Below, in pieces: positions 18,701-30,200 of a stretch of 44,894 nucleotides of DNA. The translations under genes were made by a program, and so were the position numbers. This stretch comes from Reclinomonas americana ATCC 50394 (taxonomy: Eukaryota > Jakobida > Jakobea > Jakobida), in the NCBI GenBank assembly GCA_048213135.1, contig PS015500.1:1-44894 (forward strand), in the 5' to 3' direction. A model generated the notes under the pieces. It searched no databases, was not told where the DNA came from, and worked only from the letters and a program-made list of their open reading frames with translations. Positions within the stretch are counted from its first letter, which is position 1. Every line of letters starts with the position of its first letter.

Positions 18701-20098
18701 ATGACGTTGTCGACGACATTGGACCAGATTCCCAACTCTGTCAAGATCGGCGGCGGTATCCTGATCGCCGGAGCGACTGTGAGCGCGCTGATGGTCGGAC
18801 GACTGCACACCGCCCGTGCCCACGAGGTGCTCGTCAAGACAGGCATCTTCGTCAAGGATATGGCCATCGGCAAGACTTTTTTCCGCCTCCCCTTCCAGAA
18901 CATCCAGACGATCGACATGTCGCCCTCGACATTCTCGTTTGCCGTGAATGCCATGTCGGTGGAGAAGATGGAGTTCCGCTTTCCGGCCGTCTTTACCCTG
19001 GGCCCACGCAACACGGAGGCGGACCTGGCCAAGTACGCCCGCTTCCTGCTGAATCAAGAGAGCAACGACCGCCTGCGCGTCGTCAGTGGCATCATTGAGG
19101 GCGAGGCTCGCTCCGTCGCCGCCAACCTGCCCGTGGAGACCATTTTCGCTGCCCGCACACAGTTCAAGCGTGACGTGCTTGACAATGTGCAGTCGCAGCT
19201 GAACCAGTACGGCTTGGAGGTCTACAACGCCAACATTGAGGAGCTCAAGGACGGTCCCGCTTCCAACTACTTCAAGTCGTTGAGTCAGCGCATCCAGGCC
19301 GAGGCGGAGAACCGAGCCAAGATTGAGGTGGCCGAGCAAGTCAAGTTGGGCGACATTGGAGCCAAGGAGCGCGAGGCGGAGAAGCGTCAACGCACGGCCC
19401 AGATCGAAGCCGAGACTCAGTTGATCGAAAACGAGCGGCAGCAGGAGATTCTGCGCTCCAAGGCCACCCTGGCCAAGACGCAACACGAGCAGGCCCTGGT
19501 GGCAGAAACTGCCAAGATCCGGGCGGCACAGGAGGCCAAGTCGCTGAGCATGGCGTTGGAGCGAGATGTGGAGGCCAAGAGGCAGGAGATGGAGGTGGAA
19601 CGCCAGCGTGCCGATGTCCTGTCCACGAGCCGCGTACTTGCCGAGCGCCTGATCAAGGATGCAGAGGGCGAAGCGAGCGCCCTGCGTATCAGGGCCGAGG
19701 CTGAGTTGTACGCCAAGCTCAAGGAAGCGGAAGGCGTGCAAGCGTTCTACAACGGACAGGCCAGTGGTCTGCAGAGCATGATGGTCGCCTTCAACGGCGA
19801 TGTGCGTGGTTTCATCACCCACCTGATGGTGGAGAAGAATGTGTACGAGAAGCTGGCCGAGGCCAATGCCCGTGCTATTCAAGGTCTGGAGCCCAAGATC
19901 ACGGTGTGGAGTCATGATCCGACCACGGGTCCCGCCACGATTCGCAGTTTGGCACAGTCGATGGTGCCGATGTTGGATACGATCGAGAGCCAGACGGGTT
20001 TCAAGGCGCCCGAGTGGCTGTTGTCTCGCCCCACCGCTCCTGTCCTGGACAGTCCGACGGCCTCCTCCGTCGAGCAGAAGCCTGTCCACGCACAATGA
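18701..20098 (+). CDS. Flotillin-like SPFH-domain membrane scaffold protein, intronless
   Basis: 465 residues from ATG 18701 to TGA. The start is placed at MTLSTTLDQIP; the frame is open further upstream to 18503, but that sequence looks like 5' leader. A hydrophobic segment (about residues 15-31, IGGGILIAGATVSALMV) is followed by an SPFH/PHB domain (about 36-200). Motifs include the flotillin-typical FAVNAMSVEKMEFRFPAVFT, a GIIEGEARSVAANL block and LNQYGLEVYNANIEELKD. An Ala/Glu-rich coiled coil (about 205-365) and a short C-terminal region complete it. Flotillins oligomerise on the inner face of membranes and organise microdomains. No cysteine occurs anywhere in the protein, so anchoring by S-palmitoylation as in animal flotillins is impossible; the N-terminal hydrophobic segment presumably anchors it. 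It is the only complete gene here without introns. Confidence 0.95.
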   Translation: MTLSTTLDQIPNSVKIGGGILIAGATVSALMVGRLHTARAHEVLVKTGIFVKDMAIGKTFFRLPFQNIQTIDMSPSTFSFAVNAMSVEKMEFRFPAVFTLGPRNTEADLAKYARFLLNQESNDRLRVVSGIIEGEARSVAANLPVETIFAARTQFKRDVLDNVQSQLNQYGLEVYNANIEELKDGPASNYFKSLSQRIQAEAENRAKIEVAEQVKLGDIGAKEREAEKRQRTAQIEAETQLIENERQQEILRSKATLAKTQHEQALVAETAKIRAAQEAKSLSMALERDVEAKRQEMEVERQRADVLSTSRVLAERLIKDAEGEASALRIRAEAELYAKLKEAEGVQAFYNGQASGLQSMMVAFNGDVRGFITHLMVEKNVYEKLAEANARAIQGLEPKITVWSHDPTTGPATIRSLAQSMVPMLDTIESQTGFKAPEWLLSRPTAPVLDSPTASSVEQKPVHAQ

Positions 20099-20168
20099 AA
20101 CTTCATTATAAAGTTCGCTTGAAAATTAGACAAACGTGTTTGATTCGCATCCACGCACACAGCGTCTC

Positions 20169-20945
20169 ATGCGTACTGCGCTCTTGCTGGTGCTCGTAGT
20201 GGCATGCCGCCTGCACACGCTGTGTGTTTCCGCGGAGCCACTGCCTGAGCAGCGCAATGGTGAGTCGTGTTCCAAGAGCACAATGCACTGCTCTGCGTGT
20301 CCGCCATGCGCGTTGCGCTACGTAGCGCTACTATGAACATATTCTGCGTCTTTTCTTCCTCTTTGCTTCTCGCGTCTTCTCTACTCTCTCCTTGTGCACA
20401 CTATACATCACGCAGACTGCTGTGCCACGATTGCCACCCGCAGCGTGATCGATACGCGTCGTCGCATTGATCAATGCATCAATTAAAATGTGTGTTGTTC
20501 TGATGCTTGTCTCTCTCACACAGCCCGCCTCCTGCTGGTGCCCACGTCACCTGCGTACACACCACCATCAACACGCGGTGAAGTGATTGGAGAACTGCAA
20601 GTGGACCCAGACTATATGCATGCGGGTTCTGTTTTGCTCGCGGTGATCATCGACGACTGTGCCACCGTGGATGACGAGGAGGGCGGTGGCAGGGACTCGC
20701 TCCTTTTCGCCGTGCGCAGAGGCGTTCACGGCCATGAGCTCGTCATGGGTGAGAGTGGAGTGCTAGGGTCGCCGTTGATGGTCACTGTGCGTTGTGCCAT
20801 GCACGTGAGAATGCCGCCAGTCGACAGCGACAGCAACGACGACGCCCGTGCGTCTGCGGTGCCACTGGCCAGTCTTCCTCGGATGGAGCGCATTCGCATC
20901 CAGGCCTCGTTCTTGATCGCCGAAGGTCTGCAATCACGCATTCGC

Positions 20946-20987
<42 letters not shown>

Positions 20988-21064
20988 CTCGACGACGCAC
21001 ACGAGGACGTAGNNNNNNNNNNNNNNNNNNNNTCGTCGTCGTCTCGTCGTCGTCGTACGTCGTC

Positions 21065-21148
<84 letters not shown>

Positions 21149-21232
21149 CTCCTCCCTCCCTCCTCTCTCTCTCTCTCTCTCTCGTTCGTTCGTCTCTCTC
21201 TCTCTCTCTCTCCTCCTCCTCCTCCTCCTCCT

Positions 21233-21292
<60 letters not shown>

Positions 21293-24200
21293 CCTCCTCT
21301 TATCACCGCATGTATCAGCCAATGTTGCGCCATCGGATGTGGAGTTCCTCCCCACAACAACTTTACCTCCGCCCCTCCCACCCTCATACGAAGTCGGTGT
21401 CCTCCTGGTCACACTCCGCGCTGTTGACGCCAATCGCCACCAACGACACTCATTTTCCCTGGTCGCCGAAGCCCCGACTGCCTCCCTGCGCATCGCCAAT
21501 GAATGCGAGTTGTGGTGGACGCCGCCGCTGCCGCTGCCGGCACCGTCCGCCACAGCAGCAGCAGCAGATGAGTGCCACGTGTCGTGTTTGCAACACGTGC
21601 GTGTTCGTGCGACGGAGGTGAACGACGATGACGTCGATGCTGGTGAGCGTGCACGTGCATGGCTGATGGCGCCGAGTCGTCTGCTCTCCGTGGAGAGGGT
21701 CATTGCGTTGCCGGTGCCGTGTCTCTGTTATCAACAACCGGCCGTGCACACGCAAGTCCTAAGTTTCGTTGCTGAAGACGACAGAGTAGCACCAACACAT
21801 AATTGCAAGAGCTCGAGTGGCAATAATATGCATTGGACCTAACGTGTGTGTGATTGTGTGCGCTCGCATGCAGCCGCGCAAGTGTCGAGCAGTGCTGCCA
21901 CGAGCGTGTCGTATAATTCGGCGACCGTGAATGGATCTGTCATCAACAACACGGGTTCAACGAGCACCAATTATTTCGAGTTGGCACGAGCGAGCAGCGA
22001 CTTCAACACCGAGTCGTCTGTGGCGACCTACGCGGGAGCCGCGCGTGACTACAATGTCGTCGACGGACCGCGGTTGACTGCACGGTTCCACGATCCTCGA
22101 GTTGAGCGTGCATGCATATGCGTCGTGACTCGATGTTGTCAGTTTCGCTCTTCGGAGTTCATCGCTGTCGATACAGGGCATGGCTGGTGATGCGCTGGAT
22201 AATCTCTTCATTGTCGAATCGAAGTTGCGCGATGATGGCGCAAGTCTGTGCGATACAATCAAACTCATTATCTCGCGATTGTTCTGAGTAGGAAGAACTG
22301 CATTCGGCGCGTCGACGGTGCCACGGGCGACGTGTCGACCTATGTTGGCTCGTGTGGTGCCGCTGGTGCGCTGGTTGACGGTGATGCTACGACGGCACGG
22401 TTCAGTGGGTGAGTCTGCAGAGTGCTTTCGGGCGCCTGTGTTGATGCAGTGGTGTTGATCACTCTGATGTGTCTGTGGTGCACGCAGTCCTCGCGGTCTC
22501 GGCATCGATCAGATGACATCGACGTTGTACGTTGGCGATGTACGTATGCCGTCTTTACTTTTCTGCTGTGTGATACTCGCGTTGATGACGAGGATTGGTT
22601 GGTGTGACTGCAGTACCTCAACAACGCAATTCGCCGAGTCTCGTCAACACGCAGAACGACAACACTGGTCACCGGCAGCAGTGCGACGCCGGCACCGAAT
22701 TCAGTGTACTATGTGTTCTACGACCACTCTGGGCCTTACTTGTATTTTACCGAAATCGCTATGCACACTGTGCGGTTCGTAGCGCGTGTCTGTCTGGCCT
22801 TTTGCTATTAATCTTGCCTAAAGTCTCCGCTCGTGTGCAGTCGTGCAAACATCGACGGCACTGGCATCACGTTGTTGTGTGGTCGATATGGCACCTTCGG
22901 TGGTGCCGACGGCGATTGCGCAACCACGACACCTACTTTTTACGAGCCTGGCGGTTTGGCGTTGGATCGGACACTCAACAAACTGTACATTGCGGAATCC
23001 TCGGGCCGCAAAGTGCGAGTGTTGGACTTGGGAACGAACCAGCTTGGCACTTTGGCTGGTTCGGGTACTGCTGGATACGCTGTCGGTCCAGCGGCTAGTG
23101 CACAGTTCTCGGGACCCCGTATGTTATTCCTGGACGAAATGCGACGCATCCTGTATGTCGCTGACGTCGGGGTGGGGATCAAGCAACTGGACCTCAACAC
23201 AATCATTGTTTCAGCGTTAACAGCTTCGGCAGTCGGAGCAGCGGCAACAGACGGACCTTTGACGTCGGCTGTTGTGGTAACACCGGTGAGTTCATGCTGA
23301 TGTACTTTGATCGTCTGTACGAACGCCGATGTCTTGTCTGTGCAGTTTGCCATTCATCTTGTGCAAGGAAATCGAATGTTTGTGACTGGTGAGAGGGTGG
23401 CGGCATAATGATCTCGCATATTCCAGATTTCCTCACTGGCGAGATACTACCGTTGCAGAATACAACGACAACAACGTTGACCTAGGCTCGATGATTCGGC
23501 TGATCACGCTGCAGCCATCAAAGAATCGAATCCCTGCAGCATCCACTACGACTGCGTCGGGAGCGACAGTGTCCATCAGCACTAACCTGACGCAACTGAC
23601 GCCGAGTTCGGTCAACTACTTTCGTGCGGTAACGGTACTATCAGACTCGACGGCAGTCAATGGATCGACGCTCTCGTTCACCACCAGTTGCGGAGGGCGA
23701 TGGATTGACTGCAGTCGAGAAGAGGTCCTTCTGACGTTCATTTTTTCCTGCAGCCGCAAGATTCTCGCCGATCACGATCAGCGCAGAGACGAGCGGAGTG
23801 CAAATTGTGGTTGCGGGCACCGCGTTGAGTGTGCTGGACGTGGTGCAAGTACAACTCGGTGCGGACTGCACTGGCGCCGGCACCGTCCTGTCAAGCGTGT
23901 CAGTGGGTAGCGGTGGAACGACCAAGACAGTGCAAACGAGCGACACATCATTGGCGGCAGGGTCGTACTGTGTGTGGTGAGCGTAAGACATATTCCCCAC
24001 ACACGACAATTGTTGCACTGAGAATGATTTGCTTGATATACCGTCGGTGTATTCATTTTTTTTATTCTCCACTGCACAGTATTCAATTTGGCGGTCTTGG
24101 AGAGTGGGGCATCGTTCCTGGCACGCTCTCGATTGGTCAGTCAGTGCAGTCATTCCTTGGGTCGAGTGCCACTTAATTGCGCGACTGTGCAGCGCCGACT

Positions 24201-27200
24201 GTCGACTCGCTCACGCCGTCCAGTATCCACACTGCGACGACCGGAGAGTCATTATCGATGATAGGCCGTGGACTGACCGCGAGCGATACTGTGCGACTGT
24301 ATCTGGGCGCAGCTTGCAATGGTACGACATCATACACCATGACTTCTGGAACACTTGGGGGCTCGGCCGGTATGCGGACTCTACAAGTCGCCACTGGAGA
24401 CAACAACCTCATCATAGCTGGGTTATTTGCAGTATGGTGAGTCTACTGAAAGTTATGTGTGTGTATTTGTATGTGTGCATTAGAGAGTGTTTGTGAGAGT
24501 GTGCGAGTGCGTGCCTGAGTACCTTGAGTGAGTATTGTGGATATTGGCAGTCCCTCTCTTATCTGTGTATATGCTTGTGTGCAAAGCCTCCTACCTGGCG
24601 GAACTGGAACACCAATCAAAGTAGGAACAGTCTATGTGCTCCCCAGTTGCGCGAGACTGCAAAAGCAACTCGTCAGTGTGGTTTATCTTTACTCTGTGTG
24701 ACTTTCATCGGTAGCGGTGCGCATGTTCTCGCCGACGACAATTAATGCGGAGACCGGTGGCGTGCAGATTACAGTGTCAGGTACGGCGTTGAGCAGTGGG
24801 GACGTTGTGCTAGTGCAGTCGAATGGCGGCTGCACTGGCGCTGGCACTCTGTTGTTAGCGGTGCTGGTGGCGGCAAATGCGTCGACCGAGACCGTGCAAA
24901 CGAATGACTTGTCTCTTGCAGCTGGAGCGTACTCTGTGTGGTGAGTGGATAGAGAAGGAGGAAGAGAGTGGTGGAGCGAGGTGCGCTGCGTCGAAGTTAG
25001 AGAGAACAGGCGACGTTCCCAGTGGGTGCTTGATTGTGATCCTTGCACGTGTGATTACTCGTACTGGCTGGTTTCGTCACATGGAACGTGTATTTGCCTC
25101 TGCAGCATTCAGTTTGGCGGTTCTGGCTCGTGGTATACCGTGCCTGGCATGATGTCGATTGGTCTGTCTGCGAGGATTGAGAGATATTGGGTTCGTGTGG
25201 TGGATTTGAGTTTCATTGCATTGCGTGACTGTACAGTGGCCACGGCAGACTCGTTCACTCCCTTCAGCATACTGGTGGCGACTGCAAGTCAGCGGGTGGT
25301 TGTGACGGGTCATGGACTGCTGGCAAGCGATGCTGTACGACTGGTATCCGGTGGTACTTGCACGGGTGGCGGCGCAACGACAACGTACAGCATGAACACT
25401 AGTGTGCTTGCGGGCACCGCCGGAGCGCGCTTGTTGACAGTATCGACCAGCAACACGAGCCTGACGGCTGGAATCTACCTTGTGTGGTGCGTGAAGGGAG
25501 AGTGATGCTGTTTGTTTTGCATCTGTACAGCACTCGCCTTATTGATTTGCAATCCTGACTGGCACCCTCACTGCGCAGCTACCTATTTGGCAACACTGGA
25601 ACACCGGTGCAAGTTGGAGCCGTTTCGATTGCGGTGGGGCGAGCTGACGACTTTTCGCCAAAGGCGTTTGCCGGCGCAGCGTTGGTGCCGATCACGCTGA
25701 TTGGTGCGTTGCTTACCGTCGCTCTGGAGTTCGCGGTTGAATGAGTTAGTCGGTGGTTAGAGAGTGGGGTATTGGCCAAAGTAGGTGAGAGAAGGCGAGA
25801 ATGGGGGAGAGACAGAGAGAGACTGAGAGAAAGAGAGTACACGCAAGCGACGCTGTGGAAGGAGGGAGTGCGACAGGGCGTGAGTGGATGGATGAGTGCG
25901 TGGCAAAGCGAGTTATTCAGTGCATGTTATATATGCGAATGCGTTGGGCATCACAGTATCCTCTACGCCTGTTAATTACGTGCGCACTGCTGCAGGCATG
26001 GGACTGACCAGCGTCAGCATCGACCAAGTCGTGTTTACCCCCGCACCCTCATGTGCTGCGTTGACTTCTCTTCCCGCGGGGTCTGTGGTGGTACTTGGTG
26101 CGCGAGTGACGAATCCGAGTGGAGTGGTCGACGGCAGTGTCGCCTTGGTGCCACTGAACACGGACGGCAACACCGGCATCCCCGCCGGCGTCTTTTGCGT
26201 CTGTGTGAAATGGACAGCAGCGGCTCCGGACGGAGCGCTGACGCAAGTCTCCTCACGCCGCCTCTACGTCGGTTTGTGTTGACATCTGCGAGTCTTCTTC
26301 GTCAAGCACTCCTTACTCACGTTGTGCTCCGCGACAGCCATCGCCACGCTGATGCAACCAGTCACTGTGCTTCCAAACGCAATCTCCTCTGTCGTCACAC
26401 TCACCGGCTTCGCCATGGATCCTGTGGGCGCCCTGCGGAGTGTGGTCCTGCAACGAGGCGCCTTCTGCACGTTTCCGTCGCCGGTCACTTCCATCACTCC
26501 CTCGGCGCTGACAGCCAATGCGAGCTTCACCAGTCTCCAAATTCTCTTCGCCGCCGGTGTGCCTTCCGGTCGGTGGACGGTGTGCGTTGAGCTCGTCTCC
26601 GACTCACCCACCACTGCTCTGCAAAAGTGGCCGGAGCAACTGCCGACTGTGTCGCCGTTTGTGCGTGAGCTGTATGTTCCGCACATTGTTGGTGTTGCTC
26701 CGCTGTTGTTCTTCCGGCGAGATGCCACCGCGCGCTTCACGATCTCGGGTGACGGATTGCGTGCGAATGTGAGTGTGCGGAGTGTGCGGTTTGAGGCGTC
26801 GACCACGTGTGCCGCTGCTGGCAGCAGTCCAGCAACGGGCACAGTGTCGATGCCGTTCCTCTTTGGCGCTGTGGCGGACGACACAGACGGCTCGCAAGTT
26901 GTTATTCAAGCGGGCGCGCTGCCACTCGACACATATGCCGTGTGTGTTGATCTGTCGGTGTACCCGCAGCCGCTCTTTGTGCAGTACGGCAGTGCTGCCA
27001 TTGGTGAGTGGCGTCAGAGAGAGGGAGGGAGGGGAGGAGAAAAGGAAGGGGGTGAGAGTGATGCGTGAAAACGAAGAGGTGCCTGTCCTCAGTCAAGAGA
27101 TAGTTGCTGGAAACAGACTCAGTGCATGTCAGAGACTTGTGAGTCGGACACCGGGAGGTGTCAGTGTCTTGCTTTGTACACAGTCAATGCCCTTCTTGCA

Positions 27201-30200
27201 CTGACCAGCCTTTCTCCTTCATCCTGTCCCACCTGAGCGTGCTCTGCTGACTGTGCGTCGCATTCGCAGCCTCGGTCGCCTCCTTCACTCCAGTGACGGT
27301 TCTCGAAAACGTGCCGAATTCCATCTTTACCATCAGCGGCGTCGCTCTGCAGCCGCAATTTCTGCTGCGCCGGGTCCGGTTTGAGCGTGAGGCCACGGTG
27401 TGCACGATTCTGCCGGCGGCCAGTGTTGCCACCGGCTCGTTGACCATTGACAGCTCCGACACGGTGTCACTGCAGTCGACTAATGGTGACACTCGCTTGC
27501 TCATCACTGTGGCCGGCGGGCTAACAGCCGGCCTGTACTCGCTGTGTTTCGACGCCGCCGCAGCCGACCCAAATGGCGCCTTTTTCAACGTCAAGGAGGC
27601 TGTGTACATTTTTGTTGGTCTGTTATGCAGGCCCTTCTTTTTTGAATTTACTGGCACTAGCTTGCAAAGGTCTCACTTGTGCACTTCTGCCTGATTACAG
27701 CACGTGTGGAGACGATTTATCCGCTCGTTCTTCCTGCAAATGATCCCGCCGCGCGACTCACTCTTCGCGGTCTGGGACTGGAGCCGCGGACATCGCTGCG
27801 GGCATTGCGACTGGAACCCGTCGACGATGTCAGCATGCCGTGGGCGACGTCCTGCGTGGCGCCATTGTTGGGTCCGACACGCAACGGCACACTGGTGGTG
27901 GACCTGGCGACTGCACAGCAGAGCACCACGTCTGTGGATACGAGTCACGAAGTCGTACTGAGCGGATTCTTCTTGAATCGATTCAAAACCTGGTATGCTG
28001 TCTGTGTCGACTACACTGCTGCGCCGTCTGAGGGAGCATTTCACCGAGCAGACAGCTACTCGTTAAGTGTCGGTTAGTTTCACTGAAGATTAGTGGTTTC
28101 CCTACTTTGGTGCGCCACTACGCTCACTGATTGCGCGAATGCGTTGCCCCAAACTGCAGAAACGAGCATCGCTGACCAGCTGGCCGTGACAGACTTGTTG
28201 CGCCACCCAGAAAATGTGACGCTTGTCATGCTACGCACGTTTTCGACACTGGCACGCAGTGCGCGATCGTCATCGTCTTCAACATGGCATGAGCGCACCT
28301 CTGGCGAACGAGTGCAGGTATTTGTCAACGGAGTGCTCTGGCTGTCGACTGTGCCGAACCCGTGCCCGTGGCCGACGACATACACCGACACCGTGGTGTG
28401 TACGGCCACCGGGCTGCAGCCGAACACGAACTACACGCTGAGTGTGTCGCTGGCCAATGACAACGACTTTGGGCGTCAGCAGGTGGTCTTGGGTGCGTGC
28501 GCATGCATGTGCTTTATCAACTCTTCTATTCGAATCGTGCTAATGTGGGCTCTACAGGAACCACACTCCTCGTGCACACGGCAGCGATGCGGAATGCCGG
28601 CAACCCGACTTATACGACGGCTCCAGTGTTGCGTTGAGAGGGACACTGAGGGCGACAGAGAAACCGCGTTTCTACGAGTTGCTGACAACTTCGCTCGTAA
28701 TGTGCAGGTTTGTACAAGCCAACGGCCCACCAAATGCGGCAGAAGGGTGAGCCTCCTCCAGTGTCACTGCACCGATTATCCTCTTTGCTGGTGCGCTGAC
28801 TGCCTCTCTGATCAGTCCGAATCCGCGTTTTCAAGTCATTCAGAAGCGCGCATCAAGCGGGCGAACGCGTCTCATCGACTGGCATCCCACGACATCGCCC
28901 TGCTTGTGGTGAGTTGCTATTTGTTTGCCAGCTCTCTTCGTCATCCATTTCATTCACACGTGATTGGCGTTCAACAGGACCTCGACGACTCCGGTGCTGT
29001 GCACTCTGGCCGGCCTCGAGGCGGCCACCGGCTACTCCGATCTCTTCGTTTTTGTCGTCACGGACGCGAACTCGGGAGACTTGACGCCAGCGGCGGAGAC
29101 TATTGTCACTCGTTGCGTGCGCGTTGTGCGTGTACCTGCCATCTTGTCACACTCATTTTGTGTTTTGTTTCGTCACCCGCGCGCACAGAGTTCCATGATT
29201 TGGAGCTGTCGTTGACCCCCATAGGGCCGGTGGTTGGTGTCGGCGGACCTGTGACTGTGCAGGCCACACTGGTGGATGTTGACCGGACTCGGTCGCTGGT
29301 GCGAGACTTGCCGGTGGTGTTCACGTGGACATGCTCGTTTGGGGGCACACCCTGTGGGGCATCCGTTGTTTCGACGGAGCGAACTGCGGTGCTGACCATT
29401 GCTGCTGGCTTCAGCACGCCGGGCATGTTGCGTGACGGCTTTATTCAGAGTGCCTAACAAGGGGAGAAGACGTGGGCTTCTCACGTCTCTTCCCTGTAGC
29501 TACTCCTTCGGGTGCACGGTAACTCGAGGAACTCGCAACCGGCACGCTACCGCAGACGTGACAGTCCAAGGAGGAGAATCTGTCGCATTCAGAGTGGCTA
29601 GTCGACGTTCATGTGCTTGGTCTCGCAAAGGTGTTGTTCCTTATCATGGTGACGCGTGCACAGGTCTCCGAATCACCCTTGGCTGTCGGTGCTTCAACTG
29701 CACGGCTGAACCCGCTGCGCTCGATTTCCATCACCGCCACTGCATTCGGCACTCCCACAGACACCAGCTTCTCGTGGCGAGCGTATGAGCAAGGTGTTTG
29801 CGAATCAGCGAGACGTATTCGCAGTCGTGTTACTGAACTTGCATCTGTGTGCGCAATGCAGGGTCGACGAAGGATCTGGTGCTCGGTTTGCCGGATTTCG
29901 ATTTTCTTCCATCGGCTCCTGGACAGCCGCCCGCTGTGCGCATCAAAGAGGGCGTTTTCGAGGGCAACAGGAAGTATGTGTTTGAGTTGTTGGCACTGCC
30001 CGCGCTGAGCACTCCAGGTACGTCCGTGTTATGCATGCAGGTGTGATAGATGTGCCTGACGACGTGCCTCGCCCCAGTTGTTCCTTCCATCACACTCGAC
30101 ATCAATGATTTGCCGACTGCCGGCACTCTTGCCATTACGCCGCTGAGTGGCGTGGCCCGATTCACCGCCTTTTCCTTCACAATGACCGACTTTGTGGACA

